Assembly: GCA_013398175.1 (NCBI GenBank)
Contig: VZRZ01008742.1
Coordinates: 71,448 to 135,447 of the forward strand
Direction of reading: 5' to 3'
Length of the DNA stretch: 64,000 bases
Source of the DNA: Climacteris rufus
Taxonomy: Eukaryota; Chordata; Aves; Passeriformes; Climacteridae
Numbering within the stretch: the first letter of the stretch is position 1; every line of letters starts with the position of its first letter. The position numbers were made by a program, and so were the translations under genes. The notes below the pieces were generated by a model. The model searched no databases. It was given only the letters and a program-made list of their open reading frames with translations, and was not told the origin of the DNA. Of this stretch, positions 9,986-21,000 are shown in pieces.

Positions 9986-10454
9986 GCAATCTTAGTAAGA
10001 TGCAACATTTTGGGCTATGTGTAAACACCGTAAGGAAAAGAGATTATTTCTTGGCAAAAGAAATGTGTGGAAATTACAACACTAAAAATAGCATTTATCT
10101 TGATCAATAACTCATGCTTTAAATTTTTTTCCCGAAAAATATTAATAGAGTTCTTTAAATAAAAAGAACTAATGCATTTTTTCTCTTTTGTTGTTGAAGC
10201 CCTGTTTGTATTTACATCCAGTCATTTAATGCCCATTAAAGAAGTAATGCTATGTTAATGTAAGGGGAAAAATCAATGCTACTCAGATCAGTAGCTGTGG
10301 GGAAACAGTGCAGCAGCTGGTTTGCAAACAGCAAGCCCACATAGATCAATGAAATTACAAGCTAAATCTGCTGATGCTCACAAACTGCTTCAGCATTGTG
10401 ATGTCTAACCTTTCTCAAGTTCAAGATCTCTGGCAAGCCAGCAATAGCTAAATG

Positions 10455-10507
10455 AAAAAAAAAAAGAAAAAGAAAAAGAAAAAAAAAGAAAAAAAGAAAA
10501 AAAAAAA
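10455..10507 (+). repeat. A-rich simple repeat, (AAAAG)n-like
   Basis: About 53 bases of only A and G on the plus strand, with G every five to eight bases. It is a low-complexity tract that also creates a spurious Phe-rich minus-strand open frame. Confidence 0.9.
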
Positions 10508-13500
10508 GGGCAGACACAAAAGAAACAAAGAAAGGACATAATGGGCTGGTGGAGAATTTTAGCATGATATATAATATTCCACTTTTGAAGTTATCAGTAT
10601 AACTGCACATTTGTAACAGATATAAAAGCCACTGTAATCTCCCAGTGAGCAAAGCTGCAATCTACACACTCTGGAGATTTTCTTCCTTAAGAATGTTCAA
10701 ATCTGTCACATATTACCTTGAACTGTAACACTGGAGGGCTAGAGAGCACTTCAGTAATGTGGTTGTTAATGTGAATTCTAGAAAATAATTTATCAATGAG
10801 CAAAAGTACAGCTTCTGCCATGTGCAATGTCTTTTATTTTATGGCATGGTTGTAGCTTTTAAAATGGTTTGAATTTTCTTAACTTGTAAATTAAACATGC
10901 AGAATATTTGACTTGTTGAATGCAAGATTCATTTCCATATTTTATGCTATTTGTATGGTAAGGGACGGAGCCCCTTTTACCCCAAGGAAAACAACACTGG
11001 GCTTTATCAGTATCATGTGAATAACATGCCTTTCAAATGATTATTTTCTGGGCAGTCCTCATCCCATTTGTGCCACTTTTTTAAAAACAGCAGTATTTTT
11101 CAGGCATTAATCAGCAAGAAGGTAGGGGGAAGCAGTCTCTGAAGATTGCTATAAAATGGAACACATTTTATAAAGGGAAATAGGTTTATTCCAAGAGCAG
11201 AATAAAAGACATCTAGAGTTTCCCTCAAATATTGACAGATGTATTTTGTGGGGGACTAAATGTGTACTTGGCAAATATATAATTCTTATTGTCTACTGAT
11301 CTCCTCTTGCTTTACAAATATTAATTACATGTCACAGTTTGATTCTGTACTATTGTATCTGTTTTATAGGTTGTAAATAAAAAAAACGTTAAGAGGTTGG
11401 AAATATATTTTTGGTCTTCCAGCCAGGGAGTAGCAAAACAGAAAATGGAAGTCTTTTTACCTGTCTTCTGTTATTATAGGCTTGCATTATTTTACACACC
11501 AAGCACATTCAAGAATCAAATCAACATTGAGGTGAAATGTGATTATTTCTTGTACTGTCAGTTGTTTCTGCTGAAATGACCATTTTTGGATTTGACTTAG
11601 AAGTTGCTTTTCTTCTCTACCTTTCTCAGATAATTAATAATGAAGAAAATGAAGGAATACTTTAATTTTGAAGTGTTACGCTTCAGTTTCTCTTTTGCTT
11701 ACAGATACAGATACAGCCATTTTCCTTCAATTACTGATCATTATGTCAGTTCTTTACTTTATGGTGCAGCTCAGCAGTGCTGATGGCCAAGCGTTTCCTG
11801 CTGGATGTGTAGGGAAGACTGATAGTGCCAATAGTTACTAACAATGAGACAAGTGACTGTATGCACTAACACTGCTGGTGGTGTGCAGACACTGGTGGAA
11901 ATCTATCCTTCTACTCCACATATTGGCTAGGAATGAGAGAGAGATGCCTAGCAGAGGCTAGGAGGTTTTTTTTCTGTCCTGATCCAAAGTCCACAATGGC
12001 TGTGAGGAAACACCAGCATTTCCTTGCGGGATCGGAGATCAATGGCACCAAGGGGTGCTCACATTCAGGACAGGACTTCTGACAGCTTTGTCTTCAGTTT
12101 TTATTCAGGCCTCTTTCTTTATTTGGAGCTTATTGAGAAAACTCTTGTAAAAATACTGATACTGCTGAGATATTTCTGAGCTAAAGAGAAGGGCCCTCTT
12201 GATAACAACATGACTGGCATTTTTGCTAAAGCCTTTTTCTTTTAAAGCAAAATATGAATTTGTGATGAAGACTTCGTGGTCATCAAAAGTAAATGAACAA
12301 CCTTCTGTAAGGAAAACTGTTTCCATGAAGAATTTCAGAAGAAGCAAGTATGGAAACAAAAGCAGTTCACCCAGTCTGTGTGCCTCCCTCAGATTTGCCT
12401 TGTCCACCTGGAGAGCAATACTAGCCATTATTTTGTTTGTCTCTTTCCATGCATTGTAGTTTGGCAATCAAAATATAAATCTTGCACATCATAAAGTGCA
12501 TCATCGCAGTGGAGAAACAAAAAATTATGATTGTGGGGGGTGCAATTGCATTGTTCAGAGTTTTTTATTATAAGAAAAACATCACCGTGCCCAGAGAACC
12601 CCAGCAATAATTCCTCTTGACTGCAATAAGTACCTACTTTTGAGGAAGAGAAAGCTGATGAGCTGCAGGCTTCCCTGCTGCTAAATTCATCTAACAACCC
12701 ACTCCTGATGTTTTCAGCTTTAAAGACCAATAGGAACTTTATAGATTGCTTGGATGCTCTTCTCTTCAGTCTAGCTCAGATTCTGAAAGTTTTCTGTTGA
12801 TCTGAAAACCTGGATGCAGTATGGTTACTAAGCAGCATCAGTTCTGAACATTATTCAGTTACACTATCACACGAGCCAGGGGGTTACATGAGATTTTACA
12901 GAAATTTGTGACTGTGGATCTACCCAATCACCCTGAATGTAAAGGACCTATGGGGTTTGGAGTTTGGCCTTATTCCTTCATCTACACAATGTGGTGGGAT
13001 TTCATCTCTACAAGGGTAGAAACCAAAATCCTGAAATGAGCATCCTGAAGTATCTCAAAACTTCAAATGTGGGCTCAGACCAAACCTGAATTTTGAGGCT
13101 CATGTTTCTATCTTGGTTGTCATTTCTGATGGGGATAAAAATGAGAAGAAATTAAGATCTATTTCAAAATTTTCTATAAAAAAGAAAGATCAGCTCCTTT
13201 GAAAAATAGGAATATGGTTGGGCAATCTTTTTCTCTGATCTCTGTTATCATCAGCAATGTGTATGTACTGAATTGAACCTAGATGAATAAGTGCTATGAC
13301 AAAAGCTATACTTTTATTATATCAGAACATTGCTGGAAAGTACAAGCAGAAACCATGAAAAATGCTGTTTTGATGAGACAGCTAGGCCTCTAACCTCGAA
13401 GTTCTTATACCCCGGGTGCTCATTCGGAAAGAACAAAACGTTTCACATCCACTCAGTCATTGCACAGAAAAAAGTATTTCTTGGGAAATATATCTGTAAA

Positions 13501-14334
13501 ATTCATACAACTTCAATGGAATTATGTGTTGACATATTAATGGTGTTTGTATACCCACTGTAAAATTTTATTTTATTCAAATACTAGTTTTACTAGTTGG
13601 CTTAAATGCACCCAGAATGGCATCATTCAAGAGACAAGCAAAGGGTCTTTGGTTTTTAGACCCTAATGACCATTTTTTCATGAACCCTAGCAAGCATGTT
13701 TCTGCCCTTGATGTATGCCACATGTGTGCAGCTTCTTCTTATACTGTTCTGGTTTTCCATCTTGTTGTGACCCAGCATGGTCAGGAACACCTGAAAAGCC
13801 TCCTCTTTGCAAGTGTTGGCAGGTTGCTGAGAGGAGAGGACCACCTTGAACTTGGTGGGCAACTGAACCTCTGGGATAACTTCTCCAACAGTTCTCACTC
13901 AAAAGGTACTTCTGGAGTCTGGCACTGACATTTTATGCCATGGTAGGGCCTGTTTTCCCTAAAGTGCATTTTTTCTGTTTCGCTCCACTGCTGGCAAAAA
14001 GCACCTAGAAGTACTTTTGTTTTATTTTCACCAGAGTTAAGGTCTGTAATGGCTGATCTTAGACACTTTTCACTGTTTTTGTCTGGGATAGAGTCAATTT
14101 TCTTCATGGTAGCTAGCATGGGCTATGTTGTGGATTTGTCCTGGAAATAGTGCTGATAACACAGGGATGTTTTCATTACTGGTGAGCACAGAGCCAAGGC
14201 CTTTCCTCCTTCTCAGCCCATTCCACAAGTGAGTAGACTGGGGGTGCAGGAAGAGTTGGGAGGGGACACAGTTGGGACATCTGACCCCAACTGACCAAAG
14301 GGACATTCCATTCCATAAAGCATCATGCTCAGCA

Positions 14335-14340
14335 TATAAA
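14335..14340 (+). promoter_or_regulatory. TATA box of the ERV-L-type LTR
   Basis: TATAAA sits just after CATGCTCAGCA, at the usual promoter position of this LTR, about 190 bp upstream of the ATTAAA signal at 14523-14528. Present activity is unknown. Confidence 0.6.
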
Positions 14341-14552
14341 GATGGAGGAAGAAGAAAGAAGGGAGTGGACATGGGGAGGGATGGTGTTTCTCTTCCCAAG
14401 TCACTGTTTAGTGTGATGGAGCCCTGATTTCCTGGGAATGGCTGAACACCTGCCCACCCATGGGAAGGGGTGAATTAATTCCCTATTTTGCTCTGGTTGT
14501 GTGCATGGCTTTTGCTTTACCCATTAAACTGTTTCTAGCTCAACACAAGGGT

Positions 14553-14588
14553 TTTCTCACTTTTATTCTTCTTTCTCACTTTTATTCT
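14553..14588 (+). repeat. 19-bp-period tandem duplication inside the LTR
   Basis: TTTCTCACTTTTATTCT occurs at 14553-14569 and again at 14572-14588. The usual form of this LTR has the segment once, so this appears to be a local duplication after or during the element's spread. Confidence 0.75.
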
Positions 14589-14665
14589 CTCCCTGTCCCT
14601 ACTGTGGCGGGAGTGTGTGAGTGGCTGTGTGGGGCTTAGTTGGTACCTGCATTTAAACAGCAACA

Positions 14666-17600
14666 TACCTTCTTTTCCAGAGCAGGATTTTCCACTTACA
14701 AAGAGTTGGGTTTCCATTCTGTCTGTTTGTCAGTATTCTGCACTTAAAATCATTGGTGTCTGCACTTCCTCTGGCTCAGCAATCTTGAGCCCACAGTGAG
14801 TGGGAAAAGCATTACAGAAACGAACAGAGCTGTACTTCCCATTATGAGCAAAGTTTTCTTCTGCAGCAAGGCTAACTTGCAGTAAGAGAAACTCAGATAT
14901 AAACAGGGATATAAAAACATTGCGTATACAACTTTGACAACAACTGAAAAATAGCATAAAAGATGTGATGAGTTAAATATGCATTGTGTATTGATAATAC
15001 TGGGGCTTGTTTCTCTGTGTCTGTCTCTGTCTGTCTTGCTCTGCACATCCTGTTTCCCTGAAATTAATGTGTTGGATGGGCTGTATTTGACATTCATTTT
15101 CCTCATTCCCATGCTTAGCAATCCAAAACAACTTTCTGATAATGAAGTTCATGTTAGAAGGAGACAGTGGACTTTTGTATGTTAGACAGTCTAATTTGTG
15201 TGCAAGACTATTACTGCTTACTTTATGTTTGTTGTAGCAGCATTGCTAGATCTGCACTGGTTAGTGGCCTTGTCAGCAGTTTCATTACAAATGTCAGTAT
15301 TTTAGGGCTTAAAAACAACTGTTGGTTTTTGTCAGTGGTGTTGCCTGATATATTCTTAGTCAGCAAGGAATGATTTTAAAAAATTTGCGTTTAAGTTGTT
15401 TTAACCATTTAGTTATTTCCTTGCAGATGCCTCAAAAATACAAAATAATGTGGGGAAATGGGAAACAAGAAAATTTATAAGGATTTTTTGCAAATTTTGG
15501 TCCTGAAAGTGGTTTAATTTTTCATCAGCATGCCAGTTCATGTGTGGTTGATGTGTTTTGTGCTATTGGCAAAGACTGTTGCTTTATGGCAAAAATAGAC
15601 ACTCTAGACTGGAGGTTTTGGGTGTCTCAGCAATGACAGTCTCACTGTTCCCCCATTGCTAACATGTCCATGCACACCTGATGAGGAGCAGACCTGGACT
15701 TGTTCAGATGCCAAATCCGTCCAGCTTTCTTAATTTCATACTTGTGAAAATTGGTCTTAATACTCAACTTAGTGAAGGACATCCCTGAGCATCTGCTTCC
15801 TCTATCAAATATTCAACACTGGTTTTTGCCCCTAACTTGGCTTTAACCTTCAAAAATGTTGACAGATTCCCATCCCTAACCCAACAGATAGAACAGGTTC
15901 ATCTTTATTTTACCCTCAGCTCAACTTCTCTTTCTCACAGATGGTTTAATGGAATTTTTTCAACCTTGCCATTCTTTCTGCTCAAGGTACATTACAAGCT
16001 GCTGCCTTCCTGCTGGCATGATGTTTGGGCTTTAGGATGGCAAAAGTTGTCATGTGGGGCAGCTGGCCAAGTCAGTGCTCCAGGCAAGAAGCCAAGGCTG
16101 CCTTCTTTCTAGTGTTACCACTTTCTTTCCTCCCTGGTACAAGATCCCTCTCTTCCTCTCAAATGGATACAGAAAGACTATTAGAGAATTAATCATACCT
16201 CAGGTGTCTTGGGGAATATCCTTGATTTCCCAGTCACTAATGTGTGAAAATCTTGCACTGGAATAATGCCATATGTCAACCTGTGGCAATATCAGGGAAA
16301 TATTGACAGCATTTCATTAATGAAATGTTGAGCTTGAATGACCTGTATGCTGAAAATTGAGGCTACATAAATTTAAAATAGTCTCTCAGCTATCATTTGA
16401 TCTAGGGTTGCTGCATGAACAAAAATGTTGTCTCTGTGGTCAGCAGAAAAAAAATATTATTGCGGTACGGTAAGAAAATCTTGCCCAAAGACTAAAACTG
16501 AAAAAGCTCTTACATTGCTATGATAGAAGGACTTTAACATTTTATAGTGGCATCTTTTTTCTTTTGTAGCCCTGTGATAGTGTTCCCAATAGAACCTCCC
16601 TAAATAAACTGAGTGTATGGATGCATGCCACTGAATTTAAGCTCTTCATTGTGAATTTCTCAATTGATTATGTCATGTGTGTCTTTTCACTAAATTCATG
16701 GCAGAGTAACCACTATAATCTAAAAATTACTATTACAAAGGTATTGTTTTTCAAAGATTGTTGCTGACAAATTTTACCTGTGTGTCTTCAAAATGTGAGA
16801 AAAAGAAGCCATGAAAAGCCAGCATAAGAAGTGCAAATTAAGCAACACAGAAGAAATATTAATTAAAAGAGGTTAATTGGGTTGGGGCAGGGTGGTGGGA
16901 AATGCTCTAATCCTCTGCATTACCATGTGATGTTTCAGTGCTTGATCATTCTTGAGGCCAGAAAAAGAAGCGATTGGAAATTACAGCGTGGAGGAGGAAA
17001 GAAATGTAATCAACATTTTCATTTCTTATTATTTTGCACATTCCAATGGGAGCAAAAGTGCTTGGGTAGCCTGCTTTAAAAAGAGGAGAGTGTACATAGC
17101 ACCAGGAGCTCTCCAGAGATTGGTAGTCTTGTCTTGTGCAGTAAATTCCTGGGGCCAACCCCACAGGGTAGCTAGAATTGTGAAATAATTAGCATAGCCC
17201 TCAATAGATAAATAAGTTTAGAGATGTTCTTTCTTATTTTTGACCTTTCTTTAGAAATTAATTTCCCTTATTTGCAACTCTTAAGTGTTTTTACCCTCTC
17301 TTTGATAAAACAAAGTAAACTCAATCTTTTATACTCCAATTCTTTTTATTAGTGACCTGATAAACATGAAATTTTTTATTCTCTGAGGAGCAACAAACAG
17401 TACTAGAGCATGCATGATTATTTGTAGACTCCTATCTCCCACACAATTTGTGAGTTTTCAATAACCCACTGTGTCTTTTTTCCACTACACTACAAAATCC
17501 TGGATGTTGAAAGAAAACACTTAGTGCAAGAGTTTTCAAAAAAACTGCCTCTCTGCAAATAATAACTAATGACATATAAACAGTATGAAACACATGATCT

Positions 17601-17881
17601 TAATAATCTGTCACTGAGATTCAAATCTGGATTAAGACATGCTTAATTCACAAATGTATGAAAAATTTCTATCTAGAATTTGCAGAAACATAAAAAGGTG
17701 CAGGAAGTTATAATAAATAATTTACCTTCTCAGAAGTCATTCCCTTTTCTGTCAAAAGAATTTTAGCATTTTCATTCAAATCAATGTGTATGGACCCATA
17801 AGGCCAATTTTTTATATGTAAAAGTGTTAATATTCTTAATTTTCTTACTTGCGCATTTCTGTTTGAATTTTTAAAATAAAA
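14666..17881. other. Non-coding DNA, no gene seen
   Basis: No recognisable gene, RNA or named repeat. The longest open frames are a minus-strand frame of 123 codons (14750-15121) and a plus-strand frame of 91 codons (15837-16112), without motifs. Confidence 0.55.
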
Positions 17882-18010
17882 AGGCCAGACTGGATGGGGT
17901 TCTGAGCAACCTGGCCTAGTTGAAGGTGTCGCTGCCCACAGCAGGGGGGTTGATGTAGATGATCATCAAGGTCCCCTACAACCCAAACCATCCTATGATT
18001 CTCTGGTTCT
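17882..18010 (+). mobile_element. CR1 LINE 3'-end fragment (3' UTR and tail)
   Basis: This is a severely 5'-truncated CR1. It shows the classic CR1 3' UTR layout: GACTGGATGGGGTTCTGAGC, then CAACCTGGCCTAG, GAAGGTGTC, CTGCCCACAGCAGGGGGGTT, ATGATCATCAAGGTCCC and CAACCCAAACCATCCTATGA. It ends with a tail of two TGATTCT-like units (about 17996-18010). No coding part remains. It differs in its 3' UTR from the CR1 at 6562-9377, so it belongs to another subfamily. The minus-strand open frame 17845-18048 is only the antisense of this repeat. Confidence 0.9.
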
Positions 18011-21000
18011 ACGGAGGATTCTCTGCCAGCTATTAGTATTGCTGACACATGGCTTTGTTTCAGTTTTCAAAAGTCCCTGGATGACAGCTGGGATGTTCAC
18101 AGTCTGGACAGTAGGGCATTTGCAAGCATAGTTAGAAAGCCAGAAGTAAGAGATTTCATGCATTATTCTTCTGGGCAACCAGAATTTCTATTTTTTTTGT
18201 GGAAGTGGTGGGCTGTAAAATGATAGTCCACAGCAGAGTTAATTTTTGTAGGTGAGTAAAATGTTGGTACTCAATTACCCGATACTTAGAAAAACGAAGT
18301 CCCAAACTAAACAGCCAGATTAAGAGCAACAATCTAACAAGAACCTGACTCACAGCCACTCACTAGAGCTGCGCTGCTGTCTCAATATATAAGATATATC
18401 TATATATATATATATGGAATTAAGCAGAGAGTGACAACTTAACTTGGATTTTGTTTTCCCTTTCCTCTGTCAAATTTGTTAAGTTTCTCTTAACCCTCCA
18501 ATGATGCCAACTGGCGTTTTGTCAGCTACAGTTTTAGGAGAATGTCAGCACATTCTTGAGGATTTTGGTTGCCATGGATAAGTGTATTTCTTTGATTTTT
18601 CTGGGACATTGTGTATTAATAAACAGGGTACTTTATTTATTTTTTATACATATTTAATTTTGCAGCCTATTAATTCCTTCAAATTTTGATAGAACAAGTA
18701 TTGCAGAATGTGGCGCCACTTTAAGGACTGTCAAACTTCTGCCAAAGTTTAAAGATCAAAATCAACCGTGACACCTACAGTTCAAATGTAATTAGTTGGA
18801 GATTTACTGGGATTTTAACCCAATCTCTCAGTAGTTTAGGAATGACATGATATCTAACCTGTACTTCCCAAGAGAAGTATAGGTGGATGTGAGGATAAAC
18901 AGTAAAAGATACTAGCTAATGTGCTGCACCTTTTAGCAAGTCATCAGTCTCCTACACTGTGCAAGGAACAAGAGTGCATTCAGTATTTTATTTAAAACAA
19001 ATAACCTGTCAGTCTCTGACATGACCATCTAGCAAAAAGTTGATGTATTTATTTAAAGCTTAGCTCATTCTGTACGTTCTTGGATCATTAAACTGAAGGA
19101 CTTGTACAGTCGTGATTTTTAATGAAGCATGTTTGAATAATTATGCTAATTTACAAAGCACTAGAATCAAATCAAGTGATCAAAGTTTTCATGATTGCTA
19201 TCGTGTTTTTGTAACTTCCCCCATCACTGATTTCTGGATAGACTCTAACCCTGGCTGCTGGATTTTTTTTTTTTTGCCATTTATTTAGAAATTGCCACTA
19301 ATCAATGTAGAAAGTTAAAAAAAATTACCCTAGAAAAAAGACACTTTTTGTGTTATGTCTCTATAGTGGACTTTGTATGAATTTGAAAATAATATAGCTC
19401 TAACAGACACCAGCCTAAATACAGTCTACAATCAATACTGTATTCTACCTTGACAGAAAGCTGAATTTTTATCTGTTAAACGTGTGAGCTTGGGGCAGCT
19501 CTGTGTCTGAAGTGGTTTAAATCTGAAATGTGATGTGCTGCAAAGAAAGTTGATTGACATCTTTGTTTATTGAAAAGTATTACATGAACAACAAAACACG
19601 GCCAGATACAGAACACTCCATTGCAAAGTGCAGCTGTGTTATTTTTCAATCCTATGTGTTCTGCCCCTTTGATGCCTGTCTGATATAATAAAACTGCAAG
19701 GATCTTCTTTGATTCAATAGTAAAAAATTTGGACAGGGGTGAGATATGGAGATATATATTGGTTGCAGGGGTTTGGTGACTATCTTTCAAAAAAATTGAT
19801 TTTTTATGTTTAATGTTTCTGAAATTGAAAATAAATTAGTATACATTTAATAAGCAAGTTGTCTGAGTCTGCTTAAAATACTTTTAAATATGCATTATAA
19901 GGGGGAGAAAAGAACAATGATGACTAATCTTAAAGCATTAAACATGCAGAATACAGAATTAAGTTACATTTAAATTTCGTGTTAGAATAATTATGCTGTT
20001 CATTGACATTTTCCCATGTTTTATTAAATCTTTATTATGTCAAGGTAAATAGAGGTTAATTCTGCTGTTATCTCTTCCAGTAAAGTATTATCTTTAATCT
20101 TGCATTAATAAAACAGTAGTAAGTTGCACAATGTGGGTAATCACCATAGACTAATTTAGACCATTCTAAAATCTTTCCTTTAGAGTACTGTGTAGTAGAA
20201 AATAAATGTCACCAGAAAACATGGAGCATAATGTAACTAATAGAAAAAAAAACGTTTTTCCCTTTAGGAAATTTATAGTTACATTTCCTTAATGCATTGA
20301 CATATTGGTAATACACACTACAAACTCCAAGCTCGGCTCTTCCTTCTAGGTGCTACTTTGTCTTTAGTTACTACATAAGCTCCTTTGACCTGCCTCTGGC
20401 ACAGCACAAACTATTAAGTAGAAGAAGCATTTGTCTTTAGCACTTTTCTGTAGAGTCCACACTTTGAGCATTTTTCCGTGGTCAGCATAGAACGCAAAGT
20501 CCCGAGTCCTTGATTCCTGCGCATCTCTCTTCAGTCATAGACAGCCAGTGGTGCTCACCAAACTACACTAGACTGTAATGAGTGCAACAGACACTCACTG
20601 CAACATTGGTTGTGTCTGTCTGCATGCTGCTCTTGACCCATGAAGTCTCAGCTGGCTCATCATTCATCCCTAGGCAGAGCTCCATGCATTTGTGCTGCTC
20701 TCATGTATAGGCAAACTCTTCCCTCTTTCCATCCTGGCCCATGCCTCCTGAAAATCTGGTGTGCACGTATTGCACCACTGCAGTTGTGGAACCTATCCCA
20801 CAACATCCATGCAATCCGAGTAATTTCCTAGCCCTGCAGCTGCATACACACCCCAAATTTGTCTTCATTTCTCATGCTGTGTGCTAAAGCACATTTAGAT
20901 GCACTTTACAGTGGTCTGTCAAATCTTTCCAAAAAGTCTTCTTAGCCCTCAGCAAAGCCAGATTTCACAACCCAGAAAAAGAGTGGCTTGCTCATGCACA

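Larger units (their letters stand above)
9378..14073. other. AT-rich non-coding DNA between CR1 and ERV-L-type LTR
   Basis: No gene recognised. It contains an A16 run (9910-9925), a small tandem duplication at 9928-9985, an A-rich AAAAG-type tract (10455-10507) and two unassigned minus-strand open frames of about 100-120 codons (12105-12467 and 12428-12730, in different frames). A GC-richer patch at 13617-13930 has open frames in three readings. None shows a motif I can name. Confidence 0.5.
14074..14665 (+). mobile_element. Solo LTR, avian ERV-L type
   Basis: This 592-bp unit begins TGTTTTTGTCTGGGATAGAG and ends with TTAAACAGCAACA. I recognise the order of segments from a very common avian endogenous retrovirus LTR. 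They are GATAACACAGGGATGTTTT near 14155, TTGGGAGGGGACACAG near 14253, CTGACCCCAACTGACCAAAG near 14281, CATGCTCAGCATATAAAG near 14325, GATGGAGCCCTG near 14415, and CTTTTGCTTTACCCATTAAACTG near 14510. TATAAA (14335-14340) is the probable core promoter and ATTAAA (14523-14528) the probable poly(A) signal, giving plus orientation. No internal viral sequence flanks it and no polypurine tract precedes it, so it is a solo LTR. The 5-bp flanks (TTCAC and TACCT) do not match, and the first few bases seem shortened. The family assignment is from memory of the LTR, not from a search. Confidence 0.85.

Noticed and set aside
10362..10652. Phe/Leu-rich minus-strand open frame resembling a membrane segment
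   Set aside because: The hydrophobic run is the translation of the A-rich simple repeat at 10455-10507.
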